Shown piece by piece: positions 8,727 to 16,706 of a stretch of DNA of 64,000 bases. How positions within the stretch are numbered: position 1 is the first letter of the stretch; the number at the start of each line of letters is the position of its first letter. The DNA comes from Bacillota bacterium (GTDB lineage: Bacteria > Bacillota > Clostridia > Lachnospirales > Lachnospiraceae). The notes beneath the pieces are model-generated. The model had not been told where the DNA came from. It saw nothing but the letters and a program-made list of their open reading frames with translations, and did no database searches. Location: contig JAEZLZ010000113.1 in NCBI GenBank assembly GCA_023415055.1, positions 59,693 through 123,692 on the forward strand. The letters are read 5' to 3'. Position numbers and translations under genes: made by a program.

Positions 8727-9089
8727 ATGACCAAGGGTCAATTAGAGGCAAAGATTTCGGAAGCGGTCAGCAAGTTCGAGCTTGAATATATGGGAAGAGG
8801 ACCGAAGTTAATCAGATCCTACATAATCAATGATATGATTATCATTCGTTTGTCCGGCATTTTAAGCCCTTCCGAGCAGAAGCTAACCGACAATCCGCAG
8901 GGAGTAGAGTTATTCAAGAAAGTTCGTTCCACCCTATTTGAAGGAGGGCGAGGATATCTGGAAACACTGATTACTGATATAATCAATGTAGCCATCGTCA
9001 GCACCCATTCCGACATCAGTACAAAGACCGGTGAGAAGATTATTGTGATAACTACTGATCAAAATATAGAGGATATAATAACAAAATAA
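8727..9089 (+). CDS. DUF2294 (MpsC-like) family protein
   Basis: This 120-residue protein matches the DUF2294 family, which includes MpsC of a proposed sodium-dependent membrane-potential system in staphylococci. Family features visible are the start MTKGQLEAKISEAVSKFE, MGRGPK, the DMIIIRLSGILSPSEQKL strand-helix unit and the late HSDISTKTGEKIIVI. It has no signal peptide or membrane helix. I chose the ATG at 8727 rather than GTG at 8718 because AGAGGTGAT lies 5-10 bases before the ATG and would overlap the GTG. It has its own consensus promoter and ends before a terminator. Its biochemical role is not known to me; Mps partners are not nearby. Confidence 0.85.
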   Translation: MTKGQLEAKISEAVSKFELEYMGRGPKLIRSYIINDMIIIRLSGILSPSEQKLTDNPQGVELFKKVRSTLFEGGRGYLETLITDIINVAIVSTHSDISTKTGEKIIVITTDQNIEDIITK

Positions 9090-9172
9090 AATCCGGAAGA
9101 CGACACAAATTAACGGTTATAAAGTGTTATGCCAAGTAGCGTAGCTTTCTTTGTTGTTAAGTTGTAAGTAAG

Positions 9173-9210
9173 CCGATATCTTGGGTAGATTCTAAGATAT
9201 CGGTTTTTTT
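9173..9210 (+). terminator. Intrinsic terminator between the DUF2294 gene and purE
   Basis: A perfect 10-bp stem (9173-9182 with 9194-9203) is followed by seven T. It ends 24 bases before the purE start and could also act as an attenuator, but I saw no purine riboswitch motif in the 80 bases before it. Confidence 0.85.
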
Positions 9211-9234
9211 ATATTATAAAAAGGAGAATAGAAT

Positions 9235-9738
9235 ATGAATAAAAAAGTAGCAATTCTAATGGGTAGCGACAGTGATTTACCTGTAGTAAAAGGCGCCATA
9301 AATACTTTAAGAGGTTTCGGCATTGAAGTTGCCGTTCATGTAATGAGTGCACACCGCACTCCGGGAATCGCTTGTGATTTTGCAAGTGCTGCAAAAAGAA
9401 ACGGTTTTGGTGTAATCATCTGTGCTGCAGGCAAAGCAGCTCATCTTGCCGGTATTATAGCAGCCCACACTACTCTTCCCGTCATCGGTATCCCGATTAA
9501 ATCCTCCACCATGGACGGACTTGATTCCTTGCTTTCTACCGTTCAGATGCCAAAAGGTATTCCGGTTGCCACAGTGGCGATCGATGGTGCAGATAATGCC
9601 GGAATTCTTGCAGCTCAGATGTTAGCAGTCGGTGACGAAGAATTAGGTGCTAAGCTAGAAAAAATGAAGCTTGATATGGTGAATGAGGTTGTTGCTAAGG
9701 ATGAAAAGCTTCAGACTGAAATGTGGTGGAAAATGTAA
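9235..9738 (+). CDS. purE: 5-(carboxyamino)imidazole ribonucleotide mutase PurE
   Basis: PurE class I converts N5-carboxyaminoimidazole ribonucleotide to CAIR in purine synthesis. The 167-residue protein has the phosphate-binding GSDSD at residues 10-14, the signature SAHRTP at 38-43, and the Gly/Ala-rich AAGKAAHLAGIIAAHT followed by PVIGIPI. AAGGAG lies about 10 bases before the ATG. The copy is not in a pur operon: its neighbours are a DUF2294 gene and a DUF4914 gene, and no PurK is nearby. It may be the only copy or a second one; the window cannot tell. A terminator hairpin directly upstream suggests independent or attenuated expression. Confidence 0.95.
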   Translation: MNKKVAILMGSDSDLPVVKGAINTLRGFGIEVAVHVMSAHRTPGIACDFASAAKRNGFGVIICAAGKAAHLAGIIAAHTTLPVIGIPIKSSTMDGLDSLLSTVQMPKGIPVATVAIDGADNAGILAAQMLAVGDEELGAKLEKMKLDMVNEVVAKDEKLQTEMWWKM

Positions 9739-9893
9739 TGCATCTTCATGAGCTGCGTATCCTATAAAACATTCCGGTTAAGCAAATGCTATTTTTCGGC
9801 TGGAAATCGATAGAATGAAATACGGCGGATGTATCTTCTATCTGCCTATTGCAATAAAAAATGAATAGAGTAAATATAGAAATGGAGTAATGT

Positions 9894-11771
9894 ATGAAGG
9901 ACTACTTGCAGAGATTAAGTTTGACGGAAGAAGTAAGAGACATCTTGAATGGAAGCAGTAAAGTAATATTTCCCGGATCCAGAGCCGAGCTGATCGAACT
10001 CTCCTTTGGCAATGAAGCTGTCGACAGCTTTGAGGTTGTATATGATGTTCCGGGGAAAGGTAAGGTAGTGGAAGCCAATGTAATCCGCTGTAAAAATGGT
10101 GTGGCTGTAAATTATGTGGAGGATTATATGCGACGCCGCGATCCTGACAGTCTAATCATCGGCGATAAACTAGATACCGATAAGCCCAGGTATCATGACG
10201 AGTACCACAAAGATTTTGAGCCTCTCCGTACACAAACTTTACAATGGCTTAAACATCAGGAGCTCATCGTACTTCCCTTCAAAGCCGGTGGTTATGAATA
10301 CGGTTATGATGCTATTCTGATTGCTCCTGCCAATGCTGCCTTCTTTGCTTGCGCACTTGCAGATTTACAGGGTTTCTTAAGCATCGATGAGGTTGGAGAA
10401 GGTTTTTGTCCGAAGGCTATCGTTTATCTTGCACCGCCATTTCGCCATACTGATTTTGATGGTAAACAGATTGTAGTCCACAATCGATTAGAGGAGGTTC
10501 ACGAAGTGTTCTCCTACAATCTGTATCCTGGCCCCAGCGCGAAAAAAGGTATCTATGGAGTGCTACTAAATATCGGAGAACAGGAAGGCTGGTTAACTGC
10601 TCATGCCTCCACAGTTAAAGTGATTACCCCTTACGATAATGAGATCGTTATTATGCATGAGGGTGCTTCCGGCGGCGGTAAATCAGAAATGATCGAGCCT
10701 CCCCACCGAGCAGCGGACGGTAGGTTGGTATTGGGAGAAAATATTGTTACTGGTGAAATGTTTTATCTGGAGTTAAGCGAATCCTGCGAACTTCGCCCGG
10801 TTACCGATGATATGGCTCTCTGCCATCCGAAGATGCAAAATGACAGCAAAAAATTAGTGGTACAGGATGCGGAGAATGGATGGTTCTTAAGGCTTGATCA
10901 TGTAACCGAATACGGCACCTCTCCGCAATATGAGAAGATATTCACCCAGCCGAAGGAACCATTGCTTTTCTTAAATATTCAGGCTGTTCCGAAAGCTACC
11001 TGCCTTGTATGGGAACACACCTTGGATTCCAATGGCAAACCCTGTCCGAATCCGAGAGCAATCCTGCCAAGACATCTGGTTCCGGGAATCGTGTCTGATC
11101 CGGTTGATGTTGATGTTCGAAGCTTTGGTGTTCGTACTCCTCCCTGCACAAAGGAAAATCCTTCTTATGGAATCATCGGCCTGCTTCATATCCTTCCACC
11201 GGCTCTGGCCTGGTTATGGCGTCTGGTTGCTCCCAGAGGCTATAATAATCCCAGTATCATCGGCGGTACAGGTATGGTAAGTGAAGGCGTGGGCTCCTAC
11301 TGGCCCTTTGCTACGGGAAAGATGGTAAAACAGGCTAACCTTTTACTGGATCAAATTGTTCGATCCTCCAGTACCAGATATGTACTCATTCCGAATCAAC
11401 ACATCGGTGTTTATAAAGTAAGCTTCAATCCTCAATGGGTTGCGAGAGAATATATTGCCAGACGCGGCAGTGCAAAATTCAAGATGGATCAATTGAAGGA
11501 AGCACGTTGTACTCTCCTTGGTTATGGTCTTGAATCATTGAAGGTGGATGGTCAGTATATCCGTAGATCCTTCCTTCAGCCAGAGAGACAATCCAAGCTT
11601 GGTACCGAAGGGTATGATGCAGGTGCAGCCATCCTCACCGATTTCTTTAAGAAGGAAGCCGCTAAGTTTAACACAGAGGAGCTTGATCCGCTGGGAAGAC
11701 AAATAATCGAATGCCTGTTAAGAGATGCGCCTCTTCAGGACTATATTGATTTAATCCCGATGAGATATTAA
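9894..11771 (+). CDS. DUF4914 family protein with PEPCK/HPr-kinase-like P-loop
   Basis: This 625-residue protein matches the uncharacterised DUF4914 family of clostridia. A P-loop GASGGGKS is at about residues 257-264, resembling the ATP-binding loop of PEP carboxykinases and HPr kinase rather than a classic Walker A. There are no membrane segments or signal peptide. Other notable stretches are KAGGYEYGYDAILIAPANA and, later, IIGGTGMVSEGVGSYWPFATG, which looks like a second glycine-rich catalytic region. GGAGTAATGT precedes the ATG. It may be a kinase or carboxykinase relative; the substrate is unknown. A broken membrane-protein gene follows 9 bases after the stop. Confidence 0.85.
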   Translation: MKDYLQRLSLTEEVRDILNGSSKVIFPGSRAELIELSFGNEAVDSFEVVYDVPGKGKVVEANVIRCKNGVAVNYVEDYMRRRDPDSLIIGDKLDTDKPRYHDEYHKDFEPLRTQTLQWLKHQELIVLPFKAGGYEYGYDAILIAPANAAFFACALADLQGFLSIDEVGEGFCPKAIVYLAPPFRHTDFDGKQIVVHNRLEEVHEVFSYNLYPGPSAKKGIYGVLLNIGEQEGWLTAHASTVKVITPYDNEIVIMHEGASGGGKSEMIEPPHRAADGRLVLGENIVTGEMFYLELSESCELRPVTDDMALCHPKMQNDSKKLVVQDAENGWFLRLDHVTEYGTSPQYEKIFTQPKEPLLFLNIQAVPKATCLVWEHTLDSNGKPCPNPRAILPRHLVPGIVSDPVDVDVRSFGVRTPPCTKENPSYGIIGLLHILPPALAWLWRLVAPRGYNNPSIIGGTGMVSEGVGSYWPFATGKMVKQANLLLDQIVRSSSTRYVLIPNQHIGVYKVSFNPQWVAREYIARRGSAKFKMDQLKEARCTLLGYGLESLKVDGQYIRRSFLQPERQSKLGTEGYDAGAAILTDFFKKEAAKFNTEELDPLGRQIIECLLRDAPLQDYIDLIPMRY

Positions 11772-11780
11772 TCATAATTT

Positions 11781-12169
11781 ATGAAGAAACGCCTCCTTGC
11801 TCCCGTTCATATTTGTCCCATCGACTTTGTTCCAGCATTATCCGGACTGATCGGTAAAACTGCTCTGGCCAGTTCCTTTGCTGCAATATGGGCGCCTCTA
11901 TTCTACTTGGGGGTATCGGTATCATAGCGGCGATTACGTATTATCCCATCGCACTGCTCTCCTTTCCTCCGCTTGTATGGTCTGTATTATTATTTGGAAT
12001 ATTTCTCCCCTTTTTACAGGTAGGACTGAGTAATCTCAAAAGCTTTACATATCGGCTGGAGATGCTTCTGATTATTAGCTTCTTGATAGTTGGAGTAATC
12101 TATAGTCCTATCTTGACCTGGGTTCTGTCCTTATTCTATGAAAGATTAATACAGAGCAAGGATACATGA
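11781..12169 (+). pseudogene. Small membrane protein, probably broken by a frameshift
   Basis: Two overlapping frames look like parts of one membrane protein. The first (11781-11927) starts 9 bases after the DUF4914 stop and reads LLAPVHICPIDFVPALSG, then a helix, before a TAG. The second (11888-12169, 93 residues) has three or four hydrophobic segments and ends in a charged tail. Neither has a clear Shine-Dalgarno. The join would lie near 11888-11925. Alternatively the second frame alone is a real small membrane protein starting at the ATG 11888. I do not recognise the family. Confidence 0.4.
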
Positions 12170-12174
12170 TAAAA

Positions 12175-12249
12175 AGTGCCTTATCGAAATCGCATGCTCT
12201 GCAGAATGATTATTCTTGCAGTCAGAGCAGGTAACATCGATAAGGCACT
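12175..12249. terminator. Large hairpin between convergent genes
   Basis: A 13-bp perfect outer stem (12175-12187 with 12237-12249) encloses a second stem built on GCTCTG/CAGAGC. It has A-rich flanks on the left and a T-rich flank on the right, and lies between the plus-strand membrane gene and the minus-strand rhodanese gene. Confidence 0.75.
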
Positions 12250-12279
12250 ATTCAATTATTCTTCAATGTTAGCTCTTTA

Positions 12280-12600
12280 TTATTTACGATTCTTGCCCGA
12301 ATAACTGCCCATACCGCCTCTAACATTCACAACATCATAGCCTGCGCGCAGTAATGCGGATACAGCCCCTGAGCTTCTTCCTCCGGACTGGCACATAATA
12401 TAATATTTCTTGCTCTTATCCATATATTTCTCCGGGCTCGACATCAACTGTCCCATCGGAATGTTCTTTGCACCTTTGATACTGCCGTGGGCACACTCAT
12501 AAGGCTCCCGTATATCAATTAAATTAATCTCAGGAAGAATATCGTCAATCTCCGTTACATGGATTGAATTTGCATCATTTTTTTGGAATAAAGAAAACAT
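12280..12600 (-). CDS. Rhodanese-like sulfurtransferase domain protein
   Basis: A stand-alone rhodanese domain of 106 residues. The active-site loop is CQSGGRS with the catalytic cysteine at residue 70. The preceding core has INLIDIREPYECAHGSIKGA, as in the PspE/GlpE group. These enzymes carry sulfur as a cysteine persulfide, with the acceptor depending on context; here no sulfur-metabolism neighbour indicates one. There is no signal peptide, so it acts in the cytosol. AAAGGTG lies about 10 bases before the ATG. The gene stands alone between a terminator and the alpha-xylosidase. Confidence 0.9.
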   Translation of the reverse strand: MFSLFQKNDANSIHVTEIDDILPEINLIDIREPYECAHGSIKGAKNIPMGQLMSSPEKYMDKSKKYYIMCQSGGRSSGAVSALLRAGYDVVNVRGGMGSYSGKNRK

Positions 12601-12712
12601 AAGTCATCTGCACCTTTCTATATTGTACTTATGAATTAGTTATAGCACAACAGAAGCCGGACGTATGTGACTATATTACATATATATCTTACGTTGATTT
12701 GCATATTAAATA

Positions 12713-15058
12713 TTAGTTATTGGATAATGTCACAATGATTGTACCCTGATCATCCGGGATCAGGATAGCATCCTTATCCAGCAAGCTAAGGCTAGCATTG
12801 GTAACTGACAAAATAGAAGTACAGTTAACGAGAATGATCCGGTATTGCTTTTCTGTATCAACCTCGATTGTAATCGTATCATCCTGCTTCGTCGCCTTCG
12901 CTTCCAGAACTTGTTTCGCAGTCTGATTATAAACTACTGTTGTAGATAGATCCTTTAGTTCAAATATCTTCAGCGTTACATTCTCACCGTAATCGTATTC
13001 TGCATCCCCATCATTCGCACCGATCGCTAGAATACTACCTTCTCTTACAAAGAGGGGAACACTCAGATACCCATGATACTCCTTATACCAACGATTACCT
13101 TGCTTTCTCTCTCCGGTGAAATAATTCGTCCAACATCCTTCCGGAAGGTAGTACGATGCGATCCCCTCCTCATTAAAGATCGGTGCCACCATCAGCCTAT
13201 CTCCAAGCATATACTGTTTATCGAGATAGGCGCAGGTCGGATCCTGCGTAAATTCCATCACCATACTGCGCATGGAGGGAATACCAAGCTGAGAGGTCTC
13301 AACTGCTTTACTGAACAGATAAGGCATCAGGGATGCCTTCAATCGTGTAAAAAATCGAACCACATCAACTGCTTCCTCATCATAAGTCCACGGAACACGA
13401 TAAGACGAGCTGCCATGCAGACGGGAATGTGTGGATAATAATCCGAACGCGCACCAACGTTTATACACATCCGGAGTAGAGGTGCTCTCAAAGCCGCCGA
13501 TGTCGTGGCTCCAAAAGCCAAAGCCTGACATGGTCAGGGATAGACCACCGCGAAGACTTTCTGCCATGGACTCATAATCGGACCAGCAGTCACCGCCCCA
13601 GTGCACGGGGAACTTTTGTCCGCCGACTGTAGCACTTCTGGCAAATAGTACTGCCTCCTTTCTGCCTCTCTTTCTCTCTAGCAGTTCAAAAACAGTTTTA
13701 TTATATAGGTAAGTGTAATAGTTATGCATTTTCATCGGATTGGAGCCGTCATAATAGACAACATCCGTCGGTATTCTCTCACCAAAGTCAGTTTTGAAGC
13801 AATCAACCCCCATGTCTAAGAGTGTTTCCAGCTTAGAAGCAAACCATTCACAGGCCTTTTTATTCGTAAAGTCTACAATAGCCATCCCTGGCTGCCACAT
13901 ATCCCACTGCCAGACATCACCGTTCGGTCGCTTCAGGAAATAACTACCCTCTACACCCTCATTGAATAGAGCGGATTCCTGACTGATATAGCTGTTGATC
14001 CATACACATATTTTTAAACCCTTTGCCTTCAATCGTCTCAACATTCCGGAAGGATCGGGGAATACTCTGGAATCCCAGGTAAAATCACACCAATGAAACT
14101 CCTTCATCCAGAAACAGTCAAAATGAAATACCTTCAGGGGAATCCCACGGCTTAGCATGCCATCAACAAAGCTGTTCACTGTCTCTTCCTCGTACTTTGT
14201 CGTAAAGGAAGTCGATAGCCATAGACCGAAGGTCCAGGCCGGAGGAAGTGCAGGTTTTCCGGTAAGATCCGTATAGCGCATCAGTACTTCCTTCATGGTT
14301 GGGCCATTGATCATGAAATAATCGATGCTTTCCCCCGGAACTGAAAACTGTACTTTCTTCACCATCTCCGAGCCGATCTCAAAGGAGACTCGCTCCGGAT
14401 GATTCACGAATACACCATAACCTTTATTGGATAGATAGAAAGGAATATTCTTATAGGATTGTTCTGTGGAGGTACCACCATCCTCATTCCAGATATCGAT
14501 GCTCTGACCGTTTTTTACAAAAGGCGTGAACCGCTCTCCGAGTCCATAGATCAGTTCTCCCACGGATAACGACAATCGTTCTCGCATATAAGTGTTTTGC
14601 TCTTTTCCATCATCATATGCCAAACCTCTCCAGTCTGCCTTAATATAAGCCAGATCCCGCCAATCGCTGCAAGTAATCTTCTCGCTGCCGCGATAATAGG
14701 TCATACTCCAGCTTTCCTTTCTGATCTCAAGACGCAGGCTGCCGCTAGATAGTATAATGGAAGTATCTGTTTCCTCAGTTTGAAGAAAGCCGTCCGCTTC
14801 GAACTCAAGTTCAAATTCAGGTGATTTGCGCTTAACGCCAAGATAATGGTCGCAACGGATACGCAGTACTTCAGGCATAGGTGCGGATATCCGAAGAGTC
14901 AGATTTGGACCGCCTAGGGTATCTCCTCTCTGTGTTATCTTATGGGTAGGCGCACAAATTGTAAGTTTGGTATCCTCCTTTTTTGAATTATATACCTGAG
15001 CAGGAGAAAATATTTCTATTCCTTCTCTCTGCATCCAACAGCCGTTACTAAATTTCAT
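12713..15058 (-). CDS. yicI: GH31 alpha-xylosidase (YicI-like)
   Basis: This 781-residue cytosolic glycoside hydrolase is close to E. coli YicI (772 residues), which removes alpha-1,6-linked xylose from isoprimeverose-type oligosaccharides. The nucleophile is Asp424 in FKTDFGERIPTD, and the general acid is Asp490 in HWGGDCWSDYESMAESLRGG. The order is an N-terminal beta domain, the catalytic barrel from about 280 to 610, and C-terminal beta domains. It has no signal peptide, so the substrate must be imported. AAGGAG precedes the ATG. No xylose operon is beside it. The specificity for xylose over glucose is inferred from similarity around the catalytic residues. Confidence 0.9.
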   Translation of the reverse strand: MKFSNGCWMQREGIEIFSPAQVYNSKKEDTKLTICAPTHKITQRGDTLGGPNLTLRISAPMPEVLRIRCDHYLGVKRKSPEFELEFEADGFLQTEETDTSIILSSGSLRLEIRKESWSMTYYRGSEKITCSDWRDLAYIKADWRGLAYDDGKEQNTYMRERLSLSVGELIYGLGERFTPFVKNGQSIDIWNEDGGTSTEQSYKNIPFYLSNKGYGVFVNHPERVSFEIGSEMVKKVQFSVPGESIDYFMINGPTMKEVLMRYTDLTGKPALPPAWTFGLWLSTSFTTKYEEETVNSFVDGMLSRGIPLKVFHFDCFWMKEFHWCDFTWDSRVFPDPSGMLRRLKAKGLKICVWINSYISQESALFNEGVEGSYFLKRPNGDVWQWDMWQPGMAIVDFTNKKACEWFASKLETLLDMGVDCFKTDFGERIPTDVVYYDGSNPMKMHNYYTYLYNKTVFELLERKRGRKEAVLFARSATVGGQKFPVHWGGDCWSDYESMAESLRGGLSLTMSGFGFWSHDIGGFESTSTPDVYKRWCAFGLLSTHSRLHGSSSYRVPWTYDEEAVDVVRFFTRLKASLMPYLFSKAVETSQLGIPSMRSMVMEFTQDPTCAYLDKQYMLGDRLMVAPIFNEEGIASYYLPEGCWTNYFTGERKQGNRWYKEYHGYLSVPLFVREGSILAIGANDGDAEYDYGENVTLKIFELKDLSTTVVYNQTAKQVLEAKATKQDDTITIEVDTEKQYRIILVNCTSILSVTNASLSLLDKDAILIPDDQGTIIVTLSNN

Positions 15059-15170
15059 ATTTTTTCTCCTTCAGCAACTATAATTATATTTCTTCTATTA
15101 CTCATTGAATGTCAATCAATTTATTAAGCATATTGTAACATATAACTAATATTTTCTCAATTTTTCCTAA

Positions 15171-15225
15171 AAAAAGCAATTGCAATGAAAATCTGTTCAG
15201 AGCTTGAACCATCATTGCAATTGCT
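15171..15225 (-). terminator. Intrinsic terminator of the O-antigen-ligase-like gene
   Basis: A perfect 14-bp stem (15175-15188 with 15212-15225) is followed on the minus strand by a T-run, seen as an A-run up to 15175. It stands 12 bases after the stop of the gene at 15237. Confidence 0.9.
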
Positions 15226-15236
15226 CATTTAAGTAA

Positions 15237-16418
15237 TTAAAAAAACCAATCTGTATTGATATGATATCTTCCGTTTTTCTCATCAGCACCAAGGCCACTA
15301 ATGATTATTAAAAATAGCGGGAAAGTTTGAATCCATAATAAGGTCAGATCCGTTGCACCATGTATCAATGCAGCCAGTGATACCGCCAGGATCAGTGAGG
15401 TTATCATCGTATTTTTCTCTTTGATTCTTGTATAGACTAAGAAAAGATAATATTTACATATAAGCCATAAAAATAAAACACTACCTACGATACCGAAGTT
15501 CATAAGCATGTCTAGATAGATGCTGTGTGCATGCGGAATCATATTGTTTTTATAGGAGCTGTCGTAGATATAGCTAAAGGACATAAAACCATGACCAAAT
15601 AATGGATTGGCTTTTATCTGTCTAATGGCAAGTGCCCAAATCTGTTCCCTCAGAGAGATGGTTACGTTCATATCCGATAATCTCGGAATAATCGGCAGCT
15701 TAAGCAAGAAGATACCGATACCACCAAGTACCGCTGTAGATAGCCATAATATAAGCAGACGGTAGTGTTTTAGCATAAGCAGTAGAACGGTTACTCCGAC
15801 AAAAACCTCTACCCATACAAACATACTTTTGCAAAGATAGATACTTACCGTATTCACAAGGCCAACCAGGATATAGAATAATCGGTTTCCCTGATTCGTC
15901 AAAATTTTATATGCACAAATTATAATTACCGTACCAACCACGGTTCCGAAATAATTCGGATGGGAAAATACTGAGGCAATCCGGTGATTATGTCTGCTGT
16001 CTAAAATCAGGTTCAGCAGCTTCTCAAAGATTGCATAACAGGCACTCGTCAAGCTCATGACACAAATCAAGTGAAGTACTCTCTCATATATTTCTTTTGT
16101 CATAACGCTTCTCATAAATAAGCCAAAGATTATTGCCATAATCATACCAATTCCTACGATAAGCCCCAGCCAGTTCTTATAAAGAAGTGGAATAATGAGT
16201 ATGTAGCCAAAGAATGCCTTCAATAGATTGGAGCCTTTATGGATGAATATTAATTGTCTTGTATATTTGTTGATTATAATATAAGTTGCCAAAAAGGTCA
16301 GCACAATTGCGGATAGTATATAAGGTAAAAATATGGATACTGCTGCAAACGATATTATATTGGAATATGTTAACGCCAAATCTAATCGGCGTTTCAGTGC
16401 AATATGTTCTATTGTCAT
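15237..16418 (-). CDS. O-antigen ligase/polymerase family membrane protein
   Basis: This 393-residue protein has about ten hydrophobic segments and the Wzy/WaaL-type core. The key region is a large extracellular loop with SLREQIWALAIRQIKANPLFGHGF and HAHSIYLDMLMNFGIVG, where the GHG and HxHS residues match the O-antigen ligase family signature. In Gram-positive bacteria such proteins usually polymerise or ligate surface polysaccharide repeat units. No other polysaccharide genes flank it, so it is an orphan. AGAAGG lies just before the ATG at 16418. The substrate cannot be inferred. Confidence 0.85.
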   Translation of the reverse strand: MTIEHIALKRRLDLALTYSNIISFAAVSIFLPYILSAIVLTFLATYIIINKYTRQLIFIHKGSNLLKAFFGYILIIPLLYKNWLGLIVGIGMIMAIIFGLFMRSVMTKEIYERVLHLICVMSLTSACYAIFEKLLNLILDSRHNHRIASVFSHPNYFGTVVGTVIIICAYKILTNQGNRLFYILVGLVNTVSIYLCKSMFVWVEVFVGVTVLLLMLKHYRLLILWLSTAVLGGIGIFLLKLPIIPRLSDMNVTISLREQIWALAIRQIKANPLFGHGFMSFSYIYDSSYKNNMIPHAHSIYLDMLMNFGIVGSVLFLWLICKYYLFLVYTRIKEKNTMITSLILAVSLAALIHGATDLTLLWIQTFPLFLIIISGLGADEKNGRYHINTDWFF

Positions 16419-16600
16419 CGCCTTCTTTCAAATCAGTCAAAAAATCAGGTAATTATCCGGTCGAGCTTCAGTCAAAATCGGAAAAGTCATTAGCAATCTT
16501 TGAGTTTCTATTTACAACGGTGTATTTTAGCACATAACAACAAATTTGGCAATCTTTTTTCGCAAAAAGCGAAACATACTTATGCAATATTACTAATGGC

Positions 16601-16634
16601 AAAAAAATTCCGGATACGCCAACGACGTATCCGG
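16601..16634 (-). terminator. Intrinsic terminator of the GGDEF-EAL gene
   Basis: A 9-bp GC-rich stem (16610-16618 with 16626-16634) is followed on the minus strand by seven T. It lies about 70 bases after the stop at 16707. Confidence 0.85.
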
Positions 16635-16706
16635 TAAGGAATATCTCTCTCAAATATTGCTCTTTTACTATTAATATTGTTCCGTATATTCTACTGATGA
16701 GGCATT

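Noticed and set aside
9090..9234. Purine riboswitch before purE
   Set aside because: None of the conserved junction bases were found; only a simple terminator is present.
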